Assembly (NCBI RefSeq): GCF_902459465.1
Contig: NC_047073.1
Span: 8,061,036 to 8,125,035, forward strand
DNA length: 64,000 nucleotides
From: Asterias rubens
Lineage: Eukaryota > Echinodermata > Asteroidea > Forcipulatida > Asteriidae
Direction: 5' to 3'
Shown: positions 1 through 11,983 of the stretch, in pieces
Numbering within the stretch: the first letter of the stretch is position 1
Layout: each line of letters starts with the position of its first letter
Made by a program: the position numbers and the translations under genes
Notes under the pieces: model-generated
What the model was told of the DNA's origin: nothing
Databases searched by the model: none
What the model saw: only the letters and a program-made list of their open reading frames with translations

Positions 1-3000
1 GAGATCAGAGGTATGTATTTTTTGGTATTGCTTTTTCATAGTTTTAGTAACAATCCTATCTCTTTATTTATTGTTCTAATATGTAATGTGATTTTTTGTT
101 CATTGTACGTTGTAATGCACCTTTGAACAGCGTTGCCTTGCCTCACTTTTGAGCTTTTAATTTTGATTTACTCTTTTTTCTGTCTTTCTTATTGGTTGTT
201 TCTTGAATGTTTAAACATTCTATTGTATATTTTTACTGCTACTTCAAAACTTTGGTTAATGATCCTCTCTCTGTATTTATTGTTCTAATGTGTAATGTGA
301 TTTCTATTGGTTTACTTTTTTTATTGTACATTGCAATGCGCCTATGAACAGCATTGCCTTGCCTCACTTTTTAGCTTTTAATTTTGATTGTCTCTTTTTC
401 TCATTTTCTCAGTTGTTTTCAGAATTTTTAAACATTGTAGTGTACATGTATATTTTTATTGCTACTTGTAATGTGATATTTAATGTTTTTTTAAAGTATT
501 TTTGTTGTACATTGTCAAGTGCCTTTAAAACAGCATTGTCTGGAATTGGTGCATTATAAATGAAAGTACTATTATTCAATTATTATGCACAAAGATCTAA
601 GACAAGAAGATGGGGCAAGGAGGGAGGATGGTTGATTTTGACAAAGACCGCAAATGGGTTAATTGGACAACTCCTGTTATGTTTTAAAGGCAGTGGACAC
701 TATTGGTAATTGACAAATGTGCACTTTCTCATCATGTGCATGAAAAAAAAAACCTGTGAAAATTTGAACTCAATTGGTCGTCGAAGTTGCGAGATAATAA
801 TGAAAGAAAGAAAACAAAATCTGGTACACGAAGTCGTGTGCATTTAGTTGGTTGATTTCAAGACCTCAAATTCTAAACTTGAGGTCTCGAAATCAAATTC
901 GTGGAAAATTACTTCTTTTTTGAAAACTACATCACTTCAGAGGGAGCGGTTTCTCACAATGTTTTATACTATCAACCTCTCCCAATTACTTGTTAACAAG
1001 TGAAGTTTTATGCTAATAATTATTTTGAGTAATTACTAATAGTGTCCACTGCCTTTAAAATAATGGAAATGTTCAGGTCACAATATTTACTTCTTAAGCC
1101 CAGCTTTCAAAAGCAATGGGGGCATCGAAGGGCTGTTAACTGGAATGCTATAGAACTTTTCATATGTTGTACTTTACTAACCCCCATGTTCATTAAGTTT
1201 TACCCTATGCCGATGTCTGTAAAGCACTTTAAACTCATTACTTTCCCGAGTCTCAAAAAAAAAAAAACATTTTACTTGGATGGGATTCAAAGCAGATTGT
1301 AGATGTCTTCCCACTATACCTTTATGTTACTTCAGTTTATTTACTATCAGTATCTTATTTTTTTAAATTATTTTGTAATGCAGTTATCTTTTAGCCTTGA
1401 ACCTTTGTTTTGTTCTGACATGTTTAATAATCATTTTGTTTTTCTTAAGTGGTTTTATAAATGTATTCCCAGTATTATGTATTGCTTTTTACTTGGGGCT
1501 AGCATTCAATTCAATTCAATTCAAAAACGGTTTATTAAAACATGTCTCACAGTTAAAAACTGAATTGCACATGTCAACATCAGATGTTAAAAAAATTACA
1601 TCAAGTAGAAGTTACAAAGAAAAGGATATTAAACAAGAAATTATTATTATATACATTGTCAAAAATACATTGGTAAGAAACTAAATGCAAAGGCCTATAT
1701 AAATAAATTGTTATTACTATTATTATAAGACCACCAAGATTGCCCAACATTTTATTCCCGATGCAAATTTATCATCTGTGATGAATATTATGCTGTTTTG
1801 TAGGAGTGGAGGTCCTGTGGGTGATAGATGGAGCGACATTCAGAAACAGCTTGGAGAGTTTACCAGTACAACACAGGTAAGTAGATGGGGGGAGGTTAAA
1901 GGCAGTGGACACTATTAGTAATTGTCAAAGACTAGCCTTCACAGTTGGTGTATCTCAACATAAGCATAAAATAACAAACCTGTGAAAATTTGAGCTTAAT
2001 CGGTCATCGAACTTGCGAGATAATAATGAAAGAAAATAAACCTTGTCACACGAAGTTGTGTGCGTTTAGATGGTTGATATATAGAGACCTCAAGTTCTAA
2101 ATCTGAGGTCTCGAAATCAAATTAGTGGAAAATTACGTCTTTCTCTAAAACTACGGCACTTCAGAGGGAGCTGTTTCTCACAATGTTTTATACCATCAAC
2201 CACTCCCCATTACTCGTCACCAAGTAAGGTTTTATGGCAATAATTATTTTGAGTAATAGGAGACTTTCCAACGCTAGGCGGCAGCAGACATTTGGGTAAA
2301 TTTCCATTGTTTACGTAGTTCTGAACATGCGCATAATTCTGAGAACAATGGATTTACCCGGTAAGTCTGCTGCCCTCTATCGTCCCAGAAAGTCTCCCAT
2401 TACCAATAGTGTCCACTGCCTTTAAAGTAGACCTGCACCAGGTCGTTTGGTTGGTTGCCAGGCCTGTAATTACACTGAAGCCACAAAAGTCGAAGCCATT
2501 TTGAAATGTGGTGGACACATTACTAGAGCACTACTTGGTTTGGGTAAATCTGTCTGTATACATCCAAACCAAACAGGGCCCAATTTCATGGCTCTGCTTA
2601 CCGTAAGCATGGAATAGGCGCTTACGGATGCAGGAAATTCTGTGCTTACAGCAAGCGTATTTCACGGGTTAGCGGCGAATTTTGGCTTCTGCGCGTGCAT
2701 ACTACACGTGACTAGGCATTCTACGCTTACAAGACTAGCGCAGAAATTCGGCGCTTGCACGTAAGCGGGGAATCGTGATCGTAAGCGCAGAATTCGGCGG
2801 TAAGCAGAGCCAAGAAATTGGGCCCAGTTTCCTTATGCCGTGTCCACCATACCCTAAAAATGCTTATGGCCTCTGTTGACCCTTTTCTTGGCCTTGGTGC
2901 CCTTTCAAAAGTTGCCCGTTGACTTAAATAAAATTTTCTGATTGAAGTTCCCTCTGCAAAGTGAAAAGGGCCTTGCCCTACTAAGGTTGAAATTCCAGGC

Positions 3001-5779
3001 CTGGGTTGCACCAGGTGCACCAGGGAGAGTCGGAGTTGTGTTGACTTTTATTGACTTTTATATCAAAGATTGTTGTGTCCTTGGTTAAATACAAGTGCGC
3101 CCTCTAGTGTTAAGGGGGTTTTAGGGTTACGCCATCTTGGATGGTAGAGTTGTTTTACATGACATGAAGTGAACATGATGGCATACTCTTAACTAACTTC
3201 TCTGCGTTCTTGTGAATTCCTTACTGACTACACTACAAAGGTATTAGAGGAGCAATGCCAGAGCTATCTTACACAACTAACAGCACACTTGCATCACAGG
3301 GCATTTGCTACAGCTGCTCCTCGTTTGTGGAATTTGTTACCACTGCATATTCAAACATCTAGTTCATTAAGTACTTTTAAATCTCAGCTTAAAACTCATT
3401 TGATGTTTCAGTGCTATTCTCACTCAATGTGATCATAATTTTCCTTGTAGAAAGTTTTGTGTAAGTTATGTAATGTATAATTTCAGGCACCTTGGGCACT
3501 CTATCGGTTGATATGCGCAAAATTAGTTTTGCTATTATTTTGTTATTATTATGATCCTGGTTCCTTGTTCTACACTTGGGTTCCCATCATTACAGACAGA
3601 ATTGTTTTAATCTTGGTTCTCTTTGCTCAACATGGTCTGTGTCTTTTCTTTTCACTGATAGCATGAGCTAGAAGCAGAAAGAGCGTCGCTGATGTCGTCC
3701 AATGCCATCTTGGAGGAGCAGTTAGCAGAATGCCACGATTACATCGATAAACATCTCAACAAGTAAGAATCTCTGTTTATGTTAATACTACTCATCCCTC
3801 TTTTTTGTCTTTAAAGTCTGCTCTAAAAGCGTAATATTTTCGTCAATTTTATTTAGGTTACATTGCTTTGTTTTGTGATTCTGGAATTCTCTAATTTAAC
3901 TGAGTCTTAATGCATCTTATTGTGTATTTTATTGTGTATAGGGATAATCATGATTGTTGTACCAATTTTTTTAATGTCCTGTTAATAAGGGAATAAAAGG
4001 GTAGCAACGAGGTCTTAAATGGCCATTTACAACCGGCAGGGTCGTGGCCGTGCGATGAAGGCCCAAGCCAAAAGCCAAGGCCGTTACTGCACGGCCACGA
4101 CCCTACAAGATTTAAACGGCAGTTTATTCTTTTATTCCCATTCATAAATGCCATTTTGGTTAAAAGGCGTAACCAAGTAGGACACTCTGTAAAAACTTAT
4201 CAGTTTCTGGTGTCTGAGCTATGTACATGTACGTGTGGTGCATTTTTATGAGACAGTTTTCGGATATGTATTTGTGCGCGTAATGCATCCTCGTATCCAT
4301 GGGCTAAAATGGCGCGGCGAAATCAATTACCCCTGTGAAGGAGGTTGTGGGCTAACCCTCACAAGTTCTATCCGAAAACAACCAGTTATAAACAGCTCCA
4401 GCTGGTCATTATCAACCGTTTAAACACCCCCCTGTGACGCGCTCTCCACCAATAGGAACAGCGAAACTGTCTGAGGTATTTATGAATGTATTTTAATCTA
4501 TCGTTGTTTAATTGGTTACCAGTATTTGTAATAATATTAAAAGCGCATTGAGATTATTTGTTGATGTAATTAAACAATTAAATATGTTATTATTGTTCAT
4601 CACGAACAAAAATCCAACTTTTTTAAGCATGGGAAGGGGGTGGGTGTCATGGCCGAGTGGTTTTGAGCATGAAATTTAAGTTGTCAACTCGGATACCACC
4701 AATTAATTTTAACCTATTCATGCAGGTACAGAGTTGGGCATACTTGCGGATACCACAACTCATTCTAACTTGGGTGTTTGAGTTCATTCCGGTACAGAGT
4801 TGGGCAAACTCGGATACCACCAATTAATTTTAACCTATTCATGCAGGTACAGAGTTGGGCGTACTTGCGGATACCACAAATCATTCTAACTTGGGTGTTT
4901 GAGTTCATTCCGGTACAGAGTTGGGCAAACTCGGATATCACCAATCATTCTAACTTGGGTGTTTGATTTCATGCAGGTACAGAGTTGGGCGAACTCGGAT
5001 ACCACCAATCATTCTAACTTGGGTGTTTGATTTCATGCAGGTACATGTACCAAGTTGGGCAAACTCGGATACCACCAATCATCCTAACTTGGGTGTTTGA
5101 TTTCATCCAGGTACAGAGTTGGGCGAACTCGGATACCACCAATCATTCTAACTTGGGTGTTTGATTTCATGCAGGTACCAAGTTGGGCAAACTCGGATAC
5201 CACCAATCATTCTAACTTGGGTGTTTTTTTTCATGCAGGTACAGAGTTGGGTAAACTCAGATACCATCAATCATTCTAACTTGGGTGTTTGATTTCATGC
5301 AGGTACATGTACCAAGTTGGGCAAACTCGGATACCACCAATCATCCTAACTTGGGTGTTTGATTTCATGCAGGTTTAGAGTTGGGTGAACTCGGATACCA
5401 CTAATCATTCTAACTTGGGTGTTTGATTTCATGCAGGTATAGAGTTGGGCGAACTCGGATACCACTAATCATTCTAACTTGGGTGTTTGATTTCATGCAG
5501 GTACAGAGTTGGGCGAACTTGGATACCACCAATCATTCTAACTTGGGTGTTTGATTTCATGCAGGTTCAGAGTTGGGCGAACTCGGATACCACTAATCAT
5601 TCTAACTTGGGTGTTTGATTTCATGCAGGTATAGAGAAGAGAACACATCACTGAGGAGAATTGTTGGAATGAAGGAGAGGGACGGCAACACCTATCAGGA
5701 CCCGCCTAGAGGACAGAGAGGGAGCTACCCAAGAATCGCTGCTGGACCCTCGCTGACTCATCCAAGTTGGCAATACTAA
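1..5779 (+). CDS. Coiled-coil protein, 3' terminal exons (partial gene)
   Basis: Three exons read as one continuous frame, with a possible fourth at the window edge. The edge piece is 1-10, followed by a GTATGT donor. Exon 1804-1876 has a TAG acceptor and GTAAGT donor. Exon 3662-3762 has GTAAGA after it. The last exon, 5629-5779, ends in TAA. Phases agree at each join. The encoded tail starts SGGPVGDRWSDIQKQLGEF, passes through a Glu/Leu-rich helix (HELEAERASLMSSNAILEEQ) and YREENTSLRRIVGMKER, and ends GPSLTHPSWQY. The heptad-like Leu/Ile spacing suggests a coiled coil. I do not recognise the family and assign no function. The gene begins upstream of the window. A MITE sits 20 bp after the donor at 1877, and the last intron ends in a repeat array that duplicates the acceptor. 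Confidence 0.72.
43..555. repeat. Imperfect tandem repeat of about 215 bp, 2.5 units
   Basis: A block with CTTTATTTATTGTTCTAATA, an ATTGTACATTGCAATGC-like stretch and GCCTTGCCTCACTTTT appears at about 48-165, again at 262-385, and partly at 470-555. The last unit ends in a short tail resembling a retroelement 3' end (GCATTATAAATGAAAG). It lies in an intron of the coiled-coil gene. No coding potential is evident. Confidence 0.55.
684..1058. mobile_element. MITE family A (TTAA target, complete)
   Basis: The terminal inverted repeats read AAAGGCAGTGGACACTATTG at the left and its complement at the right. Both ends carry TTAA, the usual piggyBac-type target duplication. The interior holds a second inverted pair around the GAGACCTCAA motif. 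No ORF of note. Related copies in this window lie at 1896, 6231, 15410, 15788, 26497, 36072, 43028, 46026 and 54522. The piggyBac link is inferred from the TTAA only. Confidence 0.8.
1495..1735. mobile_element. Retroelement 3' tail remnant with TTCAA repeats
   Basis: Short repeats of TTCAA at about 1506-1527 are followed by an A/T-rich stretch reading CGGTTTATTAAAACATGTCT. This resembles reversed 3' ends of non-LTR elements, compare 38628. A short ATT-rich microsatellite follows at 1700-1730. Weak evidence, fragment only. Confidence 0.3.
1896..2425. mobile_element. MITE family A interrupted by a nested MITE
   Basis: The outer element has family A termini and TTAA at both ends. Near its right end, 2258-2398 is a separate inverted-repeat element. 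Its arms read GGAGACTTTCC outward and a matching GTCTGCTGCC/GGCAGCAGAC pair inward. The outer element's terminal sequence resumes directly afterwards, so the inner one inserted later. The outer element starts 20 bp after the splice donor at 1877 of the coiled-coil gene. Confidence 0.75.
2575..2825. mobile_element. MITE family C (GGGCCCAATTTCAT inverted repeat)
   Basis: The left arm reads GGGCCCAATTTCATGGCTCT and the right arm ends with the complement, AGAGCCAAGAAATTGGGCCC with one or two changes. The interior is rich in repeated GTAAGCGC-like words. Similar elements lie at 7934-8148 and 17904-18107. No gene. Confidence 0.65.
3250..3560 (+). pseudogene. 3' end of a CR1/jockey-like LINE ORF2
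   Basis: From 3301 to the stop at 3430-3432 the frame reads AFATAAPRLWNLLPLHIQ then SSLSTFKSQLKTHLMF. This resembles the C-terminal tail of many non-LTR ORF2 proteins (a PRLWN-LP-IR followed by FK-LKTHLF). Upstream and downstream A/T-rich sequence gives no further domains, so this is a short 5'-truncated copy inside an intron. Confidence 0.6.
3975..4150. mobile_element. Short inverted-repeat element
   Basis: GGCAGGGTCGTGGCCGTGC at about 4035 pairs with GCACGGCCACGACCCT at about 4096. The outer arms AATAAGGGAATAAAAG and TTTATTCTTTTATTCCC are also roughly complementary. About 170 bp, non-coding, in the penultimate region of the coiled-coil gene. Confidence 0.5.
4640..4682 (+). mobile_element. 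tRNA-derived SINE head fragment
   Basis: GTCATGGCCGAGTGGTT resembles the A-box region of tRNA-Ser or tRNA-Leu genes. The rest of a tRNA fold (variable arm, GGTTCGAATCC box) is missing, so this is not a functional tRNA. It is best read as a SINE fragment lying immediately left of the 64-bp minisatellite. Confidence 0.4.
4683..5628 (+). repeat. 64-bp minisatellite carrying a 3' splice site in each unit
   Basis: About 14 units of roughly 64 bp (some 70 bp through an extra TACATG). A unit runs from GTACAGAGTTGGGCGAACTC through CATTCTAACTTGGGTGTTTG to ATTTCATGCAG. The array ends exactly at the acceptor of the last coding exon at 5629, which begins GTATAGAG, so the exon start matches the unit start. 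Each unit holds CTAAC, a branch-point-like motif, with its A about 24 nt before CAG. Twelve upstream junctions keep AG followed by G; two have mutated to TTCCGG. Confidence 0.9.
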
Positions 5780-6230
5780 GCCCCTTTCACACGAGAGCAA
5801 TTTAGCAAGGTTCTCTTGCTAAATTGTACCATGGTTGTAAAATTTTGTAAAATGTACCTCGTGTGAGAGGGCAACAACTTTTTCTACACTGTCCAAGTTC
5901 TCTTGCAAAATCTTGTCAAACATTGCTACATTTTACAACCTTGCTTAAATTAAGCAAGGGACCCGAGTTTAATTGCTGTTGAGTGAATAGCACTTTAAAA
6001 GCACTTTAAAAGCACTGTGTCTATGTCCATTGGTTATCGAATGGCAAAACACTTCTGAATCTGAATCTGATTAAATAGACATCCTATTGGAAACTCGCAA
6101 ATTTGACGACTAATGAAGCTGAAACTGCTACAGGGTAAATTATAATACATACATCTTTCGCTCACAGTGAGTAGGTATTCATGTCATTGCCAAAAACTTG
6201 ATCTACAAAAGGTACATGTATGAAAACTCT
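5780..6230. other. Presumed 3' UTR and flanking sequence of the coiled-coil gene
   Basis: No gene seen. At 5792-5960 a segment with AGCAAGGTTCTCTTGCTAAA and later TTGCTTAAATTAAGCAAGG contains short inverted repeats and may be another small hairpin element. I found no confident poly(A) signal for the gene upstream of the MITE at 6231. Confidence 0.35.
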
Positions 6231-6535
6231 TTAAAGGCATGGGCACCTTTAGTAATTGTTAAAGACCAGTCTTCTCACTTGGTGTATCTCAACATATGCA
6301 CAAAATGACAAACCTGTGAAAATTTGAACTCTATTGGGAGTCGAAGTGGAGAGAATGATGAAAGAAAAACTCTCTTGTTTGCACAAGTTGTCATGGTTTT
6401 TTGCTTTCAGATGCTTGTTGTTACTTCACAGAGGAAGCCGTTTTTCACAACAGCTCTCCGTTGCTCGTTACCAAGTACTTATTTATGCCAACAATTATTT
6501 TGAGTAATTACCAATAGTGTCCAGTGCCCTTTATA
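6231..6535. mobile_element. MITE family A, diverged copy
   Basis: Starts TTAAAGGCATGGGCACC and ends ACCAATAGTGTCCAGTGCCC, with TTAA on the left and TTAT on the right. It has lost about 70 bp of the central region compared with the copy at 684. No coding content. Confidence 0.7.
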
Positions 6536-6785
6536 TACATACACCAGTGGATCATAAGGGTCTCAGCATGGACTTGATTTGTCGGACATCAACATTTCCA
6601 AAAATTAGGTGTGCCATCCGTTTAAAAAATATTGGATCTGCATATGATGACCCATTCTAAAATTGTGGTATTTCTATCCGAAAGCCCACTTAGTGTATAG
6701 AGGTTAGTGTAGTGTAAAGAGGTTAATGTTAGTAAGCATCCTGCCAAATTATTTCATCTGGAGTGACCCTGCTGATTAGAAATCA

Positions 6786-7340
6786 ATAATAATAATAATA
6801 ATAGTAAAAAATTATATAGCGCCATGTCCATTGAAAACAATGCTCCATGGCGCTAATACAGAGAAATATTTAAAAAATAGATAATCAGCAAAAACAACAA
6901 GATATAAAAAAAAGTTTAAAATCAGCAACAACAAAAAATCAAGCGAACAATGACACGCAATTAAAGAAATAAACTATATACAATGGAAAGTTATAAAATA
7001 TACAATAGGAGTATGCACAATTTTTAAAATGCAAAGAGATTGTACAAACAGACCAGCTGTGGCCCTAATAAAATTGTAAAGAGAGACATACACCAAAACT
7101 CTGGGAAACAATTTAAATTAAAGAATGGAAAATAAGTGCTAAAAGAGACCTTAAGTGATAATAAAAACCACAACAACTACAAGAACAATATACAAACCAA
7201 TAAACAAACAATAGAATAACAAATTTGGATCTTAAAAGATCGCCTAAAAGGGACATTTGGAGATCCAAATTTCAGTGGTGTCTATGAATGCTCCGGCCAG
7301 AGATTTATGCATGAATTGTTTCTCAGATTCAAATGTTTTG
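6786..7340. repeat. AAT microsatellite with adjoining A-rich repeat fragment
   Basis: A run of AAT repeats (6788-6806) precedes GCGCCATGTCCATTGAAAAC and a matching ATGGCGCTAA, then about 400 bp of A-rich sequence and a GGATCT/AGATCC pair near 7227 and 7259. This looks like a reversed retroelement 3' end with its microsatellite. No ORF of note. Confidence 0.4.
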
Positions 7341-7933
7341 ATTAATTTCTAGTCAAGATAGCGTCTGAGACAATTTGCAGTATGCTCACTACAATAACCA
7401 TTTTTATTACAAAATAAGCTTTCGTATATAAATTACTCCTTTTTTTTGGGAGGGGGGGGGGGGGTAAGGGCCATACCAAAGTATTACCCTTGTTTGAAAA
7501 TATGAACAATGCCCTTTTCCCATCCAACTTTTTTTTTTTTTTTTTGCTTCAATTTAAAGCTTCTTTTAAATCACAGATTTTATTTCATTTTTGTTTCTTC
7601 TTAAGAAGATTGATTTGTGGCCATGGAGAAAAGGTGAGGATTTGTTAAGACTTCGGTATCCACAAATAATGTCATTCAACTCTATTCAAAGTCAAGTTAA
7701 TTGAGTTTATACAAATGTAATATAGTCTAAATCTTTATATTATATTGTACATAATAATTAAATTATGATAATAATTAAAAACAAATTAATTCAACAATTA
7801 GCTCACTTAAATACTTTCTTAATTATTTCCAATTGTACTTCAGGTATTTATTGTATAGTTAAACCTACGCAAATTTATATTCTGCCTGTATATATACATG
7901 GTATACTACCTAGGAACTAGTCTACTCTGATCT

Positions 7934-8148
7934 GGGCCCAGTTTCATAGAGCTGGCGTAAGCAGAAAATATTACTTACTAATTTTCTTCTAAGCATAAAT
8001 GAACATGATACCAGTCACAAATTTTACACGTAACATGGTAGTTTGTCCGGTAAGGCGGTAACCTTATTCTGGTAAGCAACATTTTATTTTGCTTAGCTAC
8101 TTTTTGTGCTTAAACAGCTCTATGAAATTTGGCCCTGCAGTGTACCAG
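7934..8148. mobile_element. MITE family C, diverged copy
   Basis: Left arm GGGCCCAGTTTCATAGAGCT and right arm AGCTCTATGAAATTTGGCCC are nearly perfect complements. About 210 bp, non-coding. Confidence 0.65.
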
Positions 8149-8204
8149 TTGAATGGCCTACCAGATTACCACATTGGTCATTTTTCTGATTTGGCTACAG
8201 TACA

Positions 8205-8435
8205 CAATGGACCCTTCCCACGAAATATGCTTATTACATTTACGCATGCGTACAGACCTTATTGGTTGGCAAACGCCATATTATAGTTGTGCACTAAGCA
8301 GACGCGCAATCGCGTCTGCGTCACGCACCCATTAGCCGTGTACAAAACAGCGCGATGTTCCCTCATTTTGCCAACCAAAACGTTAGTGCGCACGCGCTAT
8401 GTGCAATTTACATATTTCATGGGAAGGGTCTATTG
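8205..8435. mobile_element. MITE family D (GACCCTTCCCA inverted repeat)
   Basis: ACAATGGACCCTTCCCACGA on the left mirrors TCATGGGAAGGGTCTATTG on the right. The interior has a second palindrome-rich zone (GACGCGCAATCGCGTCTGCG). About 230 bp, no gene. Confidence 0.65.
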
Positions 8436-11400
8436 CTCTTAAGTGATGTTTGAAGCTTTGCATGGTATGAAGGACAAGAATAAACTATAAATAATAGTAA
8501 ACATGCGGGTACAACCATGTAATAGTTCTGAAAACGTTTCCAACAGTATACTCTCTCGTCTTCACGGCTCAACTGTGGTCAACATCCCTTGATAAATTAT
8601 CTTGGGATGACGACATCTGGAACGTAGACTCGTGCTGAACAGGTTTAGATTTTCCGTTTTTGTAACACCACAACAACAAGGTGTTCGTTTTGCTAGTTCT
8701 TGAAAATCAAACTTATACACGACCTCGCGTTTTATTTTCAGTGTTCAAGAATCTATTTTGTTCGATTTAAACCTGAAGTCGGTGTAAATATTTTGGACAA
8801 ATCTGTGTGACGTCTGTTCAGTTTTCGAAAGAGGAAATTTCCGTAAAAATCCAATCATTGGTTCAGGAGTTAGAATTCCTCAACTTCCAATTCAATGTCG
8901 TATACTGGGTCACACTTTGTGCAGCATTTGTTGACTTTTGAAGACCTTTACTGACGATGTATACATTTTATAAAGTTCAATGTGTGTTCAGGAGCTATGA
9001 TTTTTTAAAATAAATATTGACACATGATTTGTACCAGAGGTCGGGGTGTTTAATACCCGACTTCCTAATCAATGCACGACCACCTAATCATAATCATACG
9101 GAGTACCATACCCGTACTTTATACATGTACCAGCAAAAACATATTTATTTCTGTGTCCATAGTTCCATTATATATAACCTACCAGTTAAACAAAAAAGTG
9201 GATTTATTGATTTATTGTCCGTACTTCCGGAGAAGGGATTTTGTTATGTTATTAGTTCATTTGTACTAGCAATTGAATGGTTCGTTAGACTGTCGATTTT
9301 GGGACACGGACGATTTTGAGCACCAGTGTGTTGTGAGAAACAACACATAATCGCCCTGTGTAATTCTACCTACATTATGGTAACTAGCGGGATGCCGCGA
9401 TTCGCTTCGCGCGGCACCCCGCTAGATGATGAAAATCCTTTACACAAATATTTCAAAATGTAATATTTATGCATGGTGTCATCATTCTAACCCAAAATGA
9501 AGCTATTGCGCACGTCCGCCACTACTTGCAGTGGCTGCGCCCACCTCGTTTTGGGTTAGACGACGTACCTTATGCACACTTCTAGAAACTATAAGGCTCC
9601 CCGTGAGCCTTAATAGGGGTCTAATATTTTGGGCCTCCTTAACGCTGTACGTTTTTCAAATCAGCGTTGATAGCTGAAAGTTTTACGGCCGTTAGCCAGC
9701 AATAACTAAAGTTTCTGTTGTACTACACTACAAAAATTTCCACACACACTCAATATACATTCATAATGCTTGCATTTCCTTTTTGTTGTGTGAAATTAAA
9801 AAAAATCGTCAAAAAATGACATTTTCTGCTCGGTTCTCACTGTTGTTTTTCTGCCGCATCGCACCGGCCTACATGTATAGATCGACGAACTGCCGAGCCG
9901 CGGCCGAGTCGAACTGTGAAAGAGGTGTTACAAGGCAGTGCAGCAGTGAGTGGGTGCTGTCCGTTTACAATACCCGCCGTTCACGCATAAAGCTTGCACG
10001 CACTGTGGCGGCCATATTGGATTTGGCATTGTGAGGCATTATAGGACATTTTTTAGCTTGGCATACAGCACATTCGAGCTCAGCAACCCTCAATACCCCT
10101 AAAAAACTTGTATGCCATAAATTAACACAATTTGCCTTCAGGGTTGATTTTTTTTTTTAAGTTTACCCAGTCTATCTTAGGCCCTTTACTTATTCATCGC
10201 GAATTATGGAGCGTCACGTCCCACGATACATATAGCGTTTTTACAGCACTAAATAAAGCGAGTTTTCGGAACATGCTGTGTGCCAAAAATCTAATCTATC
10301 TACTGTTTTTTTACCACCGCTGTTTTGGTTTTTTTTCGGGTGGGCGGTAAGAGCGTAGGCCTCTTTTTAGTTTATTCTCATCTGAATTTGTCCTGTTAAC
10401 TTTCTGGTCAATAAGCTACGCGTTACGGGAGCACTAAACGTGACTGTGAACGTCAATAAGTGTATTGTTTATTGTCACTTTGGGCTTATTGCATCTCGCG
10501 AAATTTTAACGACACAATTTCTGACCGTTCATGTTCACGCTGCTCTAGGAACAAACCTCCATACATCCCATATATCTGGAACCCTATATCGTACAAACTA
10601 AATAAAAACGGTAAGTTCGTCCTCACTCCTTAATTTTCTCAACTTATTTCACTTTCAGAAAGCATGTCAAGTTAGTTTTATGGTTTGTTACGTCCAGTTT
10701 GGGTCAATTTTTTAATTGACAAACTCCTAAAAATGTACCCCATTCGGCCGCATAAAGCCTCTTTTGTTAACACTATCTCCAGTTAAACCAACCCGACGGG
10801 CCGATTGCTAAAGTAGGTTACAAAAAGGATTTGGCAAAATGTACATTCTGAGACCTGACCGACACACTGCTCTAACCAATTTTGTGAATGGACTTATTCA
10901 AAATGGAAACTTAATGTCGTTTTGCTACACAACTTTCACCCAATGCAAAGTTCTTTTTGTACAGCTTCAAAACAGCCTTTGACGTACGTGTATTAAGTTT
11001 CACAAACTTCCGTGATGGGGTAAACTCTGAAACTGCAACACTATACCTCCATGAACAAACCGTATTCTAGAAAGGTATTCATGTACTCATTTGAGTTTAC
11101 TGGCAAAAAGAATCAGAATGTATACACTCTCTTCTTGTAAATAATTTGTTCTATAAAAATAGTGTCCATAGTTTAAAAACAGCAAGATACGTTTTGCATC
11201 AATAGTGCAATTTCTGTATGGAGATTTATTGTAAGTCCGAGGTCGCCACCCACTTTCAACCTAAAGTAGTCCCACGGCGACCTCCTTCACCAAGCCACAG
11301 GTGGCCTGTCTCAAAACCAGACAACACACCACTCACAATACACTGACCAGAATGTAAGGAGAGGTTGGGCTCGATTTCACATGCTTACTTTATTTGTGTA

Positions 11401-11590
11401 AGCCCCCCCCCCCCAACCTCAAAATGTTATTAATAGACACCTTTCAGGCTCCTTCCAACCTATAGCCCTACCCAATTTTTCCAAATTATAAAGCTTCCGT
11501 TTGATCCCATCCGCCTTGTCCATAATTCTCATGCCGTTTGGAAGTGACTGTTTTTTTTATAAATATTCTCCATTTAAATTTAATCTTTTC
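8436..11590. other. Gene-free stretch with repeat debris
   Basis: No exon could be supported. A 42-bp palindrome bounded by CTAGCGGG and CCCGCTAG lies at 9384-9425. The segments near 9590-9620 and 10085-10110 share a run of words about CCCCT/AGGGG in opposite orientation and may mark the ends of a roughly 500-bp element. A poly-C run lies at 11404. ORFs here are short and lack recognisable motifs. Confidence 0.4.
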
Positions 11591-11596
11591 AACAAA

Positions 11597-11983
11597 TGAG
11601 TCACCTGTCAGAAGGATTTCTAGGAAGTCTTGTAACAACATCGACCAGTGGTTGACATTATGGTCGCCTGCGAAACATCAATCTGTGAGTTACTTCATTC
11701 ATTCAATGCAAATTCGTGAGATTTCATTCGGTTTTGTCCTGGCACCCAGCCTCTTCGACCCTGCGCGGCAGTGAATGAACCAATCCGGAGAACCATGCTC
11801 AGTACAACACGAAAGTAACCCGACCAAAAAGGGCGGATCGAATGGCAGGTGGGCGGGCAAGGGGCAATGAGTGAACCAATCCGGAGAACCATCTGCGAAA
11901 CACTGTCCAATGAGTCACCTGTCAGAAAGATTTCTAGGAAGTCTGGTAACAACATCGACCAGTGGTTGACACACGGTCGCCGC
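11597..11983 (+). repeat. Direct duplication with about 314-bp offset
   Basis: TGAGTCACCTGTCAGAAGGA and the following about 70 bp at 11597 recur at 11911 with few changes (CATCGACCAGTGGTTGACA in both). A second pair, AACCAATCCGGAGAACCAT, occurs at about 11778 and 11873. Non-coding repeated segment. Confidence 0.6.

Noticed and set aside
4778-5279. Two ORFs in the minisatellite as extra exons of a repeat protein
   Set aside because: The 64-bp period shifts the frame in each unit and stops appear in the second frame, so no stable repeat protein can result.
4683-5628. CRISPR-like array
   Set aside because: Units are contiguous 64-bp repeats with no unique spacers, in a eukaryotic intron.
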